A DNA stretch of 64,000 nucleotides from Lacrimispora defluvii (GCA_013036995.1 JAAOXG010000020.1:124001-188000); one strand, 5' to 3'. Shown: positions 16,093 through 24,795, counted from the stretch's first letter. The notes: a model not told the origin generated them from the letters alone. Translations and numbers: made by a program.

Positions 16093-17273
16093 TATTGGTT
16101 TTTCCCGAGTAAAACTTTATAAGACCGGTCAATGAGAAAGGCACCAAGTGGGGCAGTGACCAGAATTGATAAAACCGCCACAGTTAAAACAATATCTCCA
16201 CAGGAAAGTCCCATGGCCAGAGGGAGTCCGCCTATTGCTGCCTGTACAGTTGCTTTTGGCATATAGGCGAACGCAGTAAAAATCCGCTCTTTTTTATTTA
16301 AAGGTGTTTTTATCAGGCAGAGAAATACACCAGCCATCCGAAATACAATAACGCAGAAGATCAGAATTACGGCCATTAATCCAGCTTTAAGCGCGTATTG
16401 TATATTTACGGTCGCTCCAACCAGAACAAACAGAAGAACCTCAGCAGCAACCCAGAGCTTAGAGAACTTCAGGGAAAGACGTCTGGATAACTCATATTTT
16501 TTCTGCCTTAGTACAGCGCCCAGTGCCATAACGGCAAGAAGACCAGAGAATCCGATGTTTCCCTTCACGTGATGTTCGGCTGCCACAAGAAGGAAAGAGA
16601 TGGATAGAATCAGTAAGACCTTTACGCTGTCTCTTAAGTGAATACGGGTAAAGAATGAAGAAAGAATCATACCGGCAGCGGCACCGCTTATAAGGCCAAA
16701 CACAATTGAGGTGGGTATGGTAAGGAAATCTGACGGAGTGATCGCCTTTCCGCCAGCAAGTCCGGTAAAGGCAGTGAACAATACGATTACATAAACATCA
16801 TCGACGGAAGCGCCTGCCATAATAATCTGTGGAATGCTTTTCCGGGTTCCATAACCTGTTTCTATCAGCTTTAGCATTCTTGGGACAACAACTGCAGGTG
16901 AAACTGCAGCCACAACGGTACCCATTATAGCTGCTTCAAGCCTGGAGATACCAAGAAACAGGGGGGCTAAAATGACCATTGCTGCAATCTCGCAGCTTGC
17001 AGGTATAAAACACATTAAAACGGCAGGCCGGCCCACTTTTTTCAAATCTTTGATATCCAGATTTAAACCTGCTCTGGTTAGTATAATAATCAGAGCAACC
17101 TGGCGAAGCTCCGTGGATATGCCTAAGAGAGAGGAATCCAGAAGCTGGAGGGCATAAGGACCCAGTATCATTCCAGTTAAAATCATTCCCAGAAGACTTG
17201 GAAGTTTTAGCTTTTCAAAGAGAGAACCAAGTGCCATTCCTATAAGAAATACAAGTGCAAGTGATAATAACAT
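16092..17273 (-). CDS. Cation/proton antiporter (CPA family) under fluoride-riboswitch control
   Basis: The 393-residue protein has about 12 TM segments (SLALVFLIGMALG at the start) and the Nha/Kef core pattern GMILTGMILGPYAL, RAGLNLD and the mid-protein ASVDDVYVIVLF, where the Asp pair is expected to carry ions. There is no C-terminal TrkA-N domain. The frame is open to 17345, inside the riboswitch. GGAG located 8 bases before the ATG at 17273 marks the true start. The upstream RNA suggests it is made when fluoride accumulates and helps ion or pH balance under that stress. Fluoride export itself is not proven. Confidence 0.88.
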   Translation of the reverse strand: MLLSLALVFLIGMALGSLFEKLKLPSLLGMILTGMILGPYALQLLDSSLLGISTELRQVALIIILTRAGLNLDIKDLKKVGRPAVLMCFIPASCEIAAMVILAPLFLGISRLEAAIMGTVVAAVSPAVVVPRMLKLIETGYGTRKSIPQIIMAGASVDDVYVIVLFTAFTGLAGGKAITPSDFLTIPTSIVFGLISGAAAGMILSSFFTRIHLRDSVKVLLILSISFLLVAAEHHVKGNIGFSGLLAVMALGAVLRQKKYELSRRLSLKFSKLWVAAEVLLFVLVGATVNIQYALKAGLMAVILIFCVIVFRMAGVFLCLIKTPLNKKERIFTAFAYMPKATVQAAIGGLPLAMGLSCGDIVLTVAVLSILVTAPLGAFLIDRSYKVLLGKNQ

Positions 17274-17302
17274 AATTTTTTCTCCAATCTGTACAGCAGA
17301 AT

Positions 17303-17350
17303 AAAAAAAGCTGGTGCGTCTGCGAATTTTCATCACAGAAGTCATCAGCT
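17303..17350 (-). terminator. Riboswitch expression platform: intrinsic terminator
   Basis: On the minus strand AGCTGATG (17350-17343) can pair with CACCAGCT (17316-17309), with an inner TCTG/CAGA stem, followed by seven T residues. The 5' arm is the conserved GCTGATG of the aptamer, so the ligand-bound aptamer and the terminator exclude each other, predicting expression ON with fluoride. Confidence 0.8.
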
Positions 17351-17396
17351 TATTAAGCGGTTTAAGGTTTTACCTTAGGGAGAACTTCATTCCCTG
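17336..17396 (-). ncRNA. Fluoride riboswitch aptamer (crcB motif)
   Basis: Reading the minus strand from 17394: P1 GGGA/TCCC encloses the loop ATGAAGTTC, then an optional extra hairpin (TAAGG...CCTTA), then AAACCGCTT-AAT-AAGC forming the second stem, then TGATGACTTCTG. The loop GAAGT pairs with ACTTC to form the pseudoknot. The order GGxx-ATG-loop, AACCGC, GCTGATGA and the pseudoknot strand is the crcB consensus, very close to the Pseudomonas syringae and Thermotoga examples. It lies between a promoter and the antiporter gene. Confidence 0.92.
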
Positions 17397-17403
17397 CTTT
17401 TGT

Positions 17404-17432
17404 ATTATATTACAATATGTTTAATATTACAA
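17404..17432 (-). promoter_or_regulatory. Promoter of the fluoride-riboswitch transcript
   Basis: TTGTAA (17432-17427), 17 bases and TATAAT (17409-17404) on the minus strand place transcription start near 17397, at the first bases of the aptamer. Confidence 0.8.
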
Positions 17433-19058
17433 TTAATTTTTTGCTTTTTTACTGGCCGCGTAATGAGCAGGATACCATTTCTGGAACCATTTGGTAAAGC
17501 AGCCCAGCAGGAAAGGAAGTGCTGTGTTTATAACACTTAATGGTGCTTTATAATCTGAAAAAAGAAATAAATAAGTCCACAAAGGAGTAGCCAGATACAG
17601 GATGCCCCAGCAAGCCGTTAAAATCCGGTTGGTTTTAATGAAAAGAGGATTCTTAAAAGCAGATTTTCCTCCATATTCATTCATGGAATAGTATGCGGTC
17701 AGTGGAATTTCTAAAAATAAAGTTAAAGACCACATGAGCCCGAATATGAAATAGGATACGGGCACTAAAACCACGGGAGAAAAACCTGATATGGCGAGTA
17801 TTCCAAGAAATGCCGTCGTAAATCCTGAAAACACATCAAATACAGTGGGCTGATACCGGAAAAAGAAGATTGGTAAGGCTGTGCTGATCAGAATCGAAAG
17901 AATTCCCCCCAAGACAGGTTGAGTAATACCTATGAACCAAAGAGGAAACCATGGGAGCAGCATAAGAGTCATGTTGCTTTTCTTTTCTGGAACAACCTGT
18001 TGAACATCGGGTTTTGATGAAGAACCCAGATAATCATCCCAGTGAAGCATCAGCTGAAAATCGCCATCAACCTGATAGAGATGTTTCATTAATGCAGTCT
18101 GGCCGTCAATTTCGCCTTTTGCAATGCTCATCCACACAGAAAGAGGAGTTGATATTCTGGTGGTAAAAGGCTGAAAGTCCTGAGTTAAAACCTTACAGCC
18201 GTCTTTTCCCATGATCAACTGGGCAGTTTTATCTTCGTCTGTATAATGCATTTCCAAAACAAGGTCTTTTCCATTCCAGGAATCCTTTCGGTAGAGTGCG
18301 GCCATCTGTCTGGTAAACGTAATGGCTGGGTGGGACTTTTCCTGTACTCTGTTCTGATCCGGTGGCTCAATTCCCCAACTGGCATCTGCCATACGTTCAA
18401 ATACATCTCTTGGAAAAAGAGGCTGAGAAAGCAGATTTCTGGTTTCTTTGGTTATGCTGCCTTCTGCAAATTCTCTGCCTGCAACACGGGCATATTCTAA
18501 ATACTCCTCTGTTCGATTTTTTAATTCAGGTATACCAAAAAGCTCTCCCTGTCCGCAGTATATAGATTCATAACCGCCTTTACCCAGATGATGAGAAAAC
18601 TGGGCGTCAATGGCATCATAATTGCCTTCCGCCGTATAAAAACCGCAGGTTGAGATTAGTACATAACGCTTATCTGACATATCATACCGGGAGGAATGAG
18701 CGCCGCTGTGAGTGCCATTATTCATGAAAGGTAAGACCATAGGCAGCTGTCTGTCTATCAGCGTCTTTAGCTGGGAAGGTAGTCCAAAGTAATAGAGAGG
18801 AAAGCTGTATATTAATACATCAGCAGATAGAATTTTTTCTATAACCACTGTCATGTCATCGGAGATGCAGCATTTTCCAGGGGTCTTCTTCCAACAGTGA
18901 AAGCAGCCGATACACGGTTTGATGTCCAGCTTTGAAACTGTCAGGGTTTCAGATTGTACCGTTGATGTTTCCTTCATTCCCTGAAGGAATGCTTCTGTCA
19001 GTTTCAGGGAATTGCTTTTAGCACCTTTGGGGCTTCCGTTGATAATCAGGACATTCAT
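17433..19058 (-). CDS. Flavodoxin-fold NAD(P)H oxidoreductase fused to SCP2-like and membrane domains
   Basis: The protein has 541 residues in three parts. Residues 1-190 are a NADPH-dependent FMN reductase/flavodoxin fold (LIINGSPKGAKSNSLKL, CIGCFHCWKKTPGKC, YSFPLYYFGLPSQLKTLIDR). Residues about 230-345 look like an SCP2 lipid-binding fold (STPLSVWMSIAKGEIDG and YQVDGDFQLMLHW). Residues 370-535 hold about five TM helices. It would bind FMN at the inner face of the membrane and may act on hydrophobic quinone- or lipid-like compounds. It overlaps the PadR regulator by four bases and is translated with it. The substrate is unknown. Confidence 0.8.
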   Translation of the reverse strand: MNVLIINGSPKGAKSNSLKLTEAFLQGMKETSTVQSETLTVSKLDIKPCIGCFHCWKKTPGKCCISDDMTVVIEKILSADVLIYSFPLYYFGLPSQLKTLIDRQLPMVLPFMNNGTHSGAHSSRYDMSDKRYVLISTCGFYTAEGNYDAIDAQFSHHLGKGGYESIYCGQGELFGIPELKNRTEEYLEYARVAGREFAEGSITKETRNLLSQPLFPRDVFERMADASWGIEPPDQNRVQEKSHPAITFTRQMAALYRKDSWNGKDLVLEMHYTDEDKTAQLIMGKDGCKVLTQDFQPFTTRISTPLSVWMSIAKGEIDGQTALMKHLYQVDGDFQLMLHWDDYLGSSSKPDVQQVVPEKKSNMTLMLLPWFPLWFIGITQPVLGGILSILISTALPIFFFRYQPTVFDVFSGFTTAFLGILAISGFSPVVLVPVSYFIFGLMWSLTLFLEIPLTAYYSMNEYGGKSAFKNPLFIKTNRILTACWGILYLATPLWTYLFLFSDYKAPLSVINTALPFLLGCFTKWFQKWYPAHYAASKKAKN

Positions 19059-19603
19059 TCCAGTTCCTCCAGTTTTTTAATGGACCGTTTGGCCCAGTCT
19101 ACACACATTTGAATATAGCAGTAGCCAAAATCTGCAGAAATTTCCCAGTAAAGTTTTTGTTCCGATCCTACAAGATTGCCATACTGGCCGATGCTGCCAG
19201 GAATTTGCTGCATTTCAATTTGATATTGACTGCAGTCGTTAATAAAATCAGACAGCATATCAATGCATTCTTTGGGGGGCCTGCAGCCGGAAAAGAAAAT
19301 TTTCATTAAAAAAGCATTTTTGCTGCCCTTGGATAATTCATCATTCTCCCGGGACAGCCAGCGTAAGAATTCATCTTTTCCTTTTGGTGTTATGGAATAT
19401 AATTTTTTGCTGGGCTTTTCTGTCTGGATTATGATTTCGCAGGTGACAAACTCCTTCTTCTCCAGTTTATTAAGCTCCAGGTAGATCTGGCTGGTCTGTG
19501 CATACCAGAAAAACCGGACAGATGAACCAAATGCCTTGGCCAGATCGTATCCGGTCATGCTTTGATATGACAAAAAACCTAGTATGCTGTGACTTAGGGA
19601 CAT
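19055..19603 (-). CDS. PadR-family transcriptional regulator
   Basis: The 182-residue protein starts LSHSILGFLSYQSMTGYDLAKAF, the PadR winged-helix signature, has YAQTSQIYLELNKLEKKEFV as the recognition part, and a C-terminal coiled-coil/Vir_act-like dimerisation domain. PadR proteins repress genes for detoxification of phenolics or drugs. It is the first gene of the operon with the flavodoxin fusion, and GGAG precedes the ATG. The operator overlapping its own -10 box suggests auto-repression. Confidence 0.92.
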   Translation of the reverse strand: MSLSHSILGFLSYQSMTGYDLAKAFGSSVRFFWYAQTSQIYLELNKLEKKEFVTCEIIIQTEKPSKKLYSITPKGKDEFLRWLSRENDELSKGSKNAFLMKIFFSGCRPPKECIDMLSDFINDCSQYQIEMQQIPGSIGQYGNLVGSEQKLYWEISADFGYCYIQMCVDWAKRSIKKLEELE

Positions 19604-19618
19604 AATTTATCTCCTTTT

Positions 19619-19660
19619 ATATGATAAAATTATCATATTATAATATTGGAATATAGTCAA
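19619..19660 (-). promoter_or_regulatory. PadR promoter with palindromic operator over the -10 box
   Basis: On the minus strand TTGACT (19660-19655), 17 bases and TATGAT (19637-19632). The inverted repeat ATATGATAA-AA-TTATCATAT (19619-19638) covers the -10 element, as expected of an auto-repressor site. Confidence 0.75.
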
Positions 19661-19713
19661 GAAATAAGATGTTAATATTTTATATTTTTTTCCAAAAATT
19701 TTAAAAACTTGTC

Positions 19714-19742
19714 TTGACAATTGGAGTAAAATCTTGTAAAAT
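19714..19742 (+). promoter_or_regulatory. Promoter for the tRNA-Phe/tRNA-Gly pair
   Basis: TTGACA (19714-19719), 17 bases and TAAAAT (19737-19742) lie 22 bases before tRNA-Phe. Confidence 0.82.
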
Positions 19743-19764
19743 TACTGATGTTGCAGGAGAATAA

Positions 19765-19837
<73 letters not shown>

Positions 19838-19878
19838 CTGTGCTTCTGAAGCACATTTGAAATATTTCTGAAATCCTT

Positions 19879-19949
19879 GCGGGTGTAGTTCAATGGTAGA
19901 ACACTAGCCTTCCAAGCTAGATACGTGGGTTCGATTCCCATCACCCGCT
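19879..19949 (+). tRNA. tRNA-Gly (anticodon TCC)
   Basis: The tRNA has 71 bases. Acceptor GCGGGTG pairs with CACCCGC, and stem CTAGC/GCTAG encloses CTTCCAA, giving TCC. It lies 41 bases after tRNA-Phe in the same transcript. Confidence 0.95.
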
Positions 19950-19956
19950 TCTTACT

Positions 19957-19998
19957 GAAAACGGGAAACTTCAATTTTGAGGTTTCCCGTTTTTTTGT
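19957..19998 (+). terminator. Terminator of the tRNA pair
   Basis: AAAACGGGAAAC pairs with GTTTCCCGTTTT and is followed by T residues. Confidence 0.88.
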
Positions 19999-20313
19999 GC
20001 TATTAAAAAAGGACCATGATCAAATCAGTTTAGATTAGTTAAAAATATATCGTAACATACCATCTGTTTTCTACCCCCCGCCAATTCAGAACCTTATAAT
20101 CGTTAAGAACATAACAAAGTATCCATTTTTCTCCTTATTAATTGAATTTAATGGAAAAAAATTTAATCAAAGCGGATAGAAGTATTTGAACAGCCTTGAT
20201 AAAAAGACAGATAATATATTTAAAAGTTTTAACAAGCATGTTAATATATATTGTTAAATAACAATCGTTAAAAGATAAATAAATATAAATAAAATGTGAA
20301 AAAAATAATTAAA

Positions 20314-20341
20314 TTGACAGTCATATAATTAAGCCTATAAT
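20314..20341 (+). promoter_or_regulatory. Promoter of the aldehyde dehydrogenase gene
   Basis: TTGACA (20314-20319), 16 bases and TATAAT (20336-20341). The preceding gene-free stretch 20000-20313 is very AT-rich, and no gene, RNA or clear repeat was found in it. Confidence 0.82.
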
Positions 20342-20408
20342 GATTATATATGAGTATGGGCAATAACAGGCCTAATAAAGATATCAAAATGAAAGCGAGG
20401 AAAAGCAT

Positions 20409-21896
20409 ATGAAGGATGTTACACTTCAGGATACATATCAATTATTTATAGGTGGAGAGTGGAAGCCTGCTTCCGATGGAAAGACATTTACCGTTACCTG
20501 TCCGGCAGACGGCAGAGTACTGGCACAGTGTGCAGAAGCGACAAAGGAAGATGTAGATGATGCGGTAAAAGCTGCATGGAAGGCTTTTGAAACATGGAAG
20601 AATGTTCCGGTTAACCAGAGAGCAGCTATCTTAAATAAAATTGCGGATATCATTGATGCAAACAAAGAGCATCTGGCTATGGTTGAAACACTGGACAATG
20701 GAAAACCGATCAGGGAGACTTTAAATGTGGATATACCCCTGGCTGCCCAGCACTTCCGCTATTTTGCCGGCTGTATTATGGCAGAGGAAGGAAGCGCCAG
20801 CATATTGGGAGATAATATGCTAAGCCTTATTTTAAAAGAACCCATTGGCGTGGTGGGCCAGATCGTTCCATGGAACTTTCCGTTTTTAATGGCTGCCTGG
20901 AAGCTGGCGCCTGTTCTTGCAAGCGGCTGCTGTACTGTATTTAAGACCTCCAGCACAACTCCTTTAAGTGTATTTGAACTGGCAAGACTGATTCAGGATG
21001 TGATTCCGGCAGGTGTCTTTAATGTGATCTCAGGAGGCGGTTCCAGATCAGGTCAGTATATGCTGGAGCATCCTGGCTTCAGAAAACTGGCTTTCACAGG
21101 ATCTACCGATGTGGGAAGAAATGTAGCCCTGGCTGCAGCAGAAAAGCTGATTCCTGCAACCCTGGAGCTGGGCGGTAAGTCAGCAAATATATTCTTTAAT
21201 GACTGCGACTGGGAGATGGCAATGGATGGTGTGCAGCTTGGGATCCTATTTAACCAGGGTCAGGTATGCTGCGCAGGTTCCAGAGTATTTGTACAGGAGG
21301 ATATATACGACCGTTTTGTTAAGGAAGCTGTGGAGCGGTTTAATAAAGTGAAAGTAGGACTTCCATGGGAAGAAGATACCCAGATGGGAAGCCAGATCAA
21401 TAAAGGTCATTTACAAAAAATATTAGGGTATGTTGAGATTGGTAAAGAAGAAGGTGCCAAGGTACTATGCGGTGGTGAGGCATTTACAGAAGGCGGTCTT
21501 GAGAAAGGTGCATTTCTCCGTCCCACTCTTCTTGGAGATGTGACCAATGATATGAGAGTTGCAAGAGAAGAAATCTTCGGGCCGGTCGCATGCATTATCA
21601 AATTTAAAACGGAAGATGAAGTGATTGCCATGGCCAATGACAGTGAATTCGGACTGGGCGGAGCTGTATGGACCAGAGACATAAACCGTGCAATACGCGT
21701 GGCGAGAGCTGTGGAAACAGGGCGTATGTGGGTGAATACCTACAATGCAATCCCGGAGGGAGCTCCTTTTGGCGGATATAAGACTTCCGGAGTTGGCCGT
21801 GAAACTCATAAAGTAATGCTGGAGCATTATACCCAGACAAAGAATATTATGATTAATTTAAGTGAAGCGCCTTCAGGCTTTTATCCCGTAAAATAA
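20409..21896 (+). CDS. NAD(P)+-dependent aldehyde dehydrogenase
   Basis: The 495-residue ALDH is full length. The Rossmann segment contains VVGQIVPWNFPFLMAAWKLAPVLASG and FTGSTDVGR. The general base is the Glu in LELGGKSA near 255, and the catalytic Cys lies in NQGQVCCAGSRVFV near 290, with EEIFGPVACI downstream. It oxidises an aldehyde to a carboxylic acid in the cytoplasm. Its own promoter and terminator make it monocistronic, so a link to the operon that follows is only positional. It is closer to the betaine/gamma-aminobutyraldehyde/retinal type than to acylating ALDHs. The substrate is unknown. Confidence 0.93.
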   Translation: MKDVTLQDTYQLFIGGEWKPASDGKTFTVTCPADGRVLAQCAEATKEDVDDAVKAAWKAFETWKNVPVNQRAAILNKIADIIDANKEHLAMVETLDNGKPIRETLNVDIPLAAQHFRYFAGCIMAEEGSASILGDNMLSLILKEPIGVVGQIVPWNFPFLMAAWKLAPVLASGCCTVFKTSSTTPLSVFELARLIQDVIPAGVFNVISGGGSRSGQYMLEHPGFRKLAFTGSTDVGRNVALAAAEKLIPATLELGGKSANIFFNDCDWEMAMDGVQLGILFNQGQVCCAGSRVFVQEDIYDRFVKEAVERFNKVKVGLPWEEDTQMGSQINKGHLQKILGYVEIGKEEGAKVLCGGEAFTEGGLEKGAFLRPTLLGDVTNDMRVAREEIFGPVACIIKFKTEDEVIAMANDSEFGLGGAVWTRDINRAIRVARAVETGRMWVNTYNAIPEGAPFGGYKTSGVGRETHKVMLEHYTQTKNIMINLSEAPSGFYPVK

Positions 21897-21915
21897 TAAT
21901 TTCAGTAAACCGGTT

Positions 21916-21957
21916 ATGCCGTGTACAGTTTTTTATTGCTGTACACGGCATTTTTTA
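21916..21957 (+). terminator. Terminator of the aldehyde dehydrogenase gene
   Basis: ATGCCGTGTACAG pairs with CTGTACACGGCAT and is followed by six T residues. Confidence 0.9.
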
Positions 21958-22067
21958 TGCCTGTATATCAGGAATGAAACAAAAAAATGGGATATAAATC
22001 AGGAGATTTTTGACTTAATAAAACTAAGTGTGCCAAAATGATACATTTGAATTGGGATCTCTATCTA

Positions 22068-22139
22068 AAACCAATAAAATAACCAAAATAAATGTGTAAA
22101 ATAACCAATAAAAACGCTGAAAATGATAAATATTGGTTA
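22068..22139 (+). promoter_or_regulatory. TAACCAA-type repeat cluster upstream of the ten-gene run
   Basis: AACCAATAAAA occurs at 22069 and 22103, AACCAAAATA at 22081, and the inverted TATTGGTTA at 22131-22139. They lie 20-90 bases upstream of the -35 box, a place suited to activator binding. The regulator is not known; the gene at 30489 is the obvious candidate. Confidence 0.4.
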
Positions 22140-22156
22140 ATATGCACAAAAATTCA

Positions 22157-22185
22157 TTGCATTGCAGGCATGCAAATGATATACT
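22157..22185 (+). promoter_or_regulatory. Promoter of the cysteine-desulfidase/Liv/DhaKL run
   Basis: TTGCAT (22157-22162), 17 bases and TATACT (22180-22185) form a sigma-A-like promoter. No sigma-54 GG-N10-GC element was seen here. Confidence 0.65.
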
Positions 22186-22285
22186 GAATTCATAAAAGTA
22201 CTACATAAATCTACAAAAAACGACAAGAAAAACAAGCATAAAAATGAATGTAGCAATTAGCAGTAACATAGCAGATCGGAGGAGC

Positions 22286-23551
22286 ATGCAGAAAACCACA
22301 GAAGACCAGCTGATACATATCCTGGAGACAGAGCTGGTAAAAGCATTGGGGTGTACAGAGCCTATTGCAATTGCATATGCAAGTGCAACGGCAAAGAAAT
22401 ATCTGGGAGCAATTCCTGAAAAAATAACAGTCTCCTGCAGTGGGAACATGATTAAGAATGCAAAAGCAGTGGTGGTTCCCATGACTGGTGGCATGAAGGG
22501 AATAGAAGCAGCGGCAGTAGTGGGGGCAGCAGGTGGAGATCCGGATAGGGGACTTGAAGTATTGACATCAGTCAGGGAATCTGATTTACAGATTGCTAAC
22601 CGGCTGCTTCAGGAAAAAATATGCCGGGTTGAATTGCTGGATACCACGGAGAAGCTTCACTTGATCGTAATTATGACACAGGGATTAAATGAGGTTAAGG
22701 TGGAACTGAAAAAAACACATCTGGGGATAACTGGAATTGAGAAAAACAAGCAGGTTCTTTTTGAAGAGAAGGAAGGCGGAGAAGAAGAACAGGTAGATTA
22801 CAGCTGTCTGAATATGGATTCCATATTTGAATTTACAGAACAGGTAGACTTAAAAAAAGTAAGGAGGCTGATTACTGAACAAATTGAATGTAATACCAAC
22901 ATTGCTCAGGCAGGGCTGTCAAGCAGCTATGGAGCTGAGATTGGAAAAACACTTTTATCCGTTTACGGGGATGACGTAAAAATCAGGGCAAAAGCAGTGG
23001 CAGCGGCCGGTTCGGATGCCCGGATGAACGGCTGCGAGCTTCCGGTAGTCATTAATTCCGGCAGCGGTAATCAGGGAATGACAGTATCCCTTCCGGTGAT
23101 TGAGTATGCAAAGACCCTCAGAAGCAAAGAAGACGAACTGTACCGGGCACTGGTGCTCAGCAATCTGATTGCCATTTATCAGAAGTACCGTATGGGCAGG
23201 CTGTCTGCTTATTGCGGAGCGGTAAGTGCGGCAGCTGGTGCAGGTGCGGGAATTACTTACTTAATGGGAGGTCAGAGGGAACAGATTGAAAACACCATTA
23301 TCAATACTCTGGCCAATACATCGGGAATTGTATGCGATGGTGCAAGTGCTTCCTGTGCAGCAAAGATTGCTTCCAGCGTGGATGCGGCAATTATGGGCAG
23401 CTATTTATCCATGAACGGTCACGTTTTTCTGCCGGGAGACGGGATTGTAAAGGAAGATATCCAGAAGACAGTGGATGGGGTAATAACACTGGCAAGGGAA
23501 GGGATGAAGGAGACAGACGAGGTCATTTTAAACATTATGGTTCAGAGTTAA
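22286..23551 (+). CDS. UPF0597 / L-cysteine desulfidase-like (CyuA/YhaM family)
   Basis: The 421-residue cytoplasmic protein has family blocks ALGCTEPIAIAYASA near the N-terminus, VPMTGGMKGIEAAAVVG, NSGSGNQGMTVSLPV and a C-terminal DGASASCAAKIASS with the cysteines that should hold an iron-sulfur cluster. The family includes E. coli CyuA (YhaM), which splits L-cysteine to pyruvate, ammonia and sulfide, and is related to serine dehydratase. The frame opens at 22244, but GGAGG directly before the ATG at 22286 makes that start better. It is the first gene of the run, which also holds an ATC-hydrolase-like gene, chemistry that also ends at cysteine. Confidence 0.85.
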   Translation: MQKTTEDQLIHILETELVKALGCTEPIAIAYASATAKKYLGAIPEKITVSCSGNMIKNAKAVVVPMTGGMKGIEAAAVVGAAGGDPDRGLEVLTSVRESDLQIANRLLQEKICRVELLDTTEKLHLIVIMTQGLNEVKVELKKTHLGITGIEKNKQVLFEEKEGGEEEQVDYSCLNMDSIFEFTEQVDLKKVRRLITEQIECNTNIAQAGLSSSYGAEIGKTLLSVYGDDVKIRAKAVAAAGSDARMNGCELPVVINSGSGNQGMTVSLPVIEYAKTLRSKEDELYRALVLSNLIAIYQKYRMGRLSAYCGAVSAAAGAGAGITYLMGGQREQIENTIINTLANTSGIVCDGASASCAAKIASSVDAAIMGSYLSMNGHVFLPGDGIVKEDIQKTVDGVITLAREGMKETDEVILNIMVQS

Positions 23552-23590
23552 GACAATAACTCAGATAAGGAAAGGAAGGTAGTTTCAGTT

Positions 23591-24787
23591 ATGAAAAAGG
23601 GGTTTATCAGGTATTCATTGGCAATGATGGCACTTGCGGGGTTACTTTCAGGCTGTGCACAGGGGAATGGACAGAGCTCAGAAGGAGCTAATAATACTTC
23701 CGGGGCTAAGACGGAAGGAACCAGCGCAGCAGGCGGAGAAGGAACGGTCAAGATTGCAGTAGCCGGTCCGATGACTGGAGATAATTCAGAATATGGAATT
23801 GGCTTTACCAATGCAGCCAAATTAATGGCAGATCAGTGGAATGCTCAGGGAGGGGTACTGGGCAAACAGATTGAAATCGTACCTTATGATGATAAAAATA
23901 CATCAGAGGAAGCAACCACCATTGCACAGAAAATTGTATCCGATGGAGATATCAGCGGCATAATCGGTCATTTCTCCTCCGGAGTATGTATGACTGCAGC
24001 TCCTATTTACCAGGAAAATAAGATTATTGAGATCTCACCGTCTGCTTCTCACCCGGATTATTCTAAGATCGGAAATTATATTTTCAGAAATAATACAGTT
24101 ATATCAAAAGAAGGTGCGGCTTCGGTGGATATTGCTGTTCATGATCTGAAAAAGAAAAATATCGGGATCATATCCATTATGACTGACTGGGGAACCAATA
24201 CATCCGGAATTATCAAAGATCTGATCACTGGATTAAATGATCCCAATGTAAAAGTGGTAGCCCATGAAGAAGTAATGGAGGGATCTGATGATTATACACC
24301 GGCAATTACAAAGCTGAATGAAGCAGGGGCGGATGTGGTGATCTGCTGTGGAATGTATAATCTGGTAGCGCCGGTTGCCAAGCAGTATAAAAATATTAAC
24401 CCGGATATTTCCATTGTTGGATTTTCCAATGCTTACAGCCAGCAGCTGATTCAGCTGGGAGGCCAGGCGGTAGAAGGTGTATGCTTTCCGGTTATTTTCT
24501 TCTCAGAATCAGATGATGCAGATGTAAAGGCTTATGTGGATGAGTATAAAAAAGTCTATGGAAATTCGCCATCTGCCCTGACCTCACAGGCCTATGATTC
24601 AGTGGGAATTCTTCTCACTGCCATGAAGGAAGCGGGTACAACGGATTCAGAAAAAGTGAGAGATAAGTTAAATGAGATCACCTACAAAGGAGTAACCGGA
24701 AACATTAAGTTCAACGAGCAGGGTGATGTTGATAAGCAGTTTAACAAAGTTACAATTAAAGATGGAAAATTTGTCAAGATGAACTAG
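23591..24787 (+). CDS. Liv-type ABC transporter substrate-binding lipoprotein
   Basis: The 398-residue precursor has a lipoprotein signal with the lipobox LLSGC (Cys at 22), a Gly/Ser/Thr-rich linker, then a two-lobed type I periplasmic-binding fold (IAVAGPMTGDNSEYGIGF, TSEEATTIAQKIVSDG, GHFSSGVCMTAAPIYQE). The family binds branched-chain amino acids, amides, urea and related compounds. The neighbours suggest a substrate other than Leu/Ile/Val. It starts the complete transporter livJ-H-M-G-F layout. Confidence 0.92.
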   Translation: MKKGFIRYSLAMMALAGLLSGCAQGNGQSSEGANNTSGAKTEGTSAAGGEGTVKIAVAGPMTGDNSEYGIGFTNAAKLMADQWNAQGGVLGKQIEIVPYDDKNTSEEATTIAQKIVSDGDISGIIGHFSSGVCMTAAPIYQENKIIEISPSASHPDYSKIGNYIFRNNTVISKEGAASVDIAVHDLKKKNIGIISIMTDWGTNTSGIIKDLITGLNDPNVKVVAHEEVMEGSDDYTPAITKLNEAGADVVICCGMYNLVAPVAKQYKNINPDISIVGFSNAYSQQLIQLGGQAVEGVCFPVIFFSESDDADVKAYVDEYKKVYGNSPSALTSQAYDSVGILLTAMKEAGTTDSEKVRDKLNEITYKGVTGNIKFNEQGDVDKQFNKVTIKDGKFVKMN

Positions 24788-24795
24788 ATTAAGCG

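Noticed and set aside
17274-17345. Longer N-terminus for the antiporter
   Set aside because: It would be translated from inside the fluoride aptamer and terminator; the later ATG has a good SD and starts the first TM helix.
22000-22180. Sigma-54 promoter for the Liv/DhaKL run
   Set aside because: No GG-N10-GC element was found and the putative activator has lost the sigma-54 contact loop.
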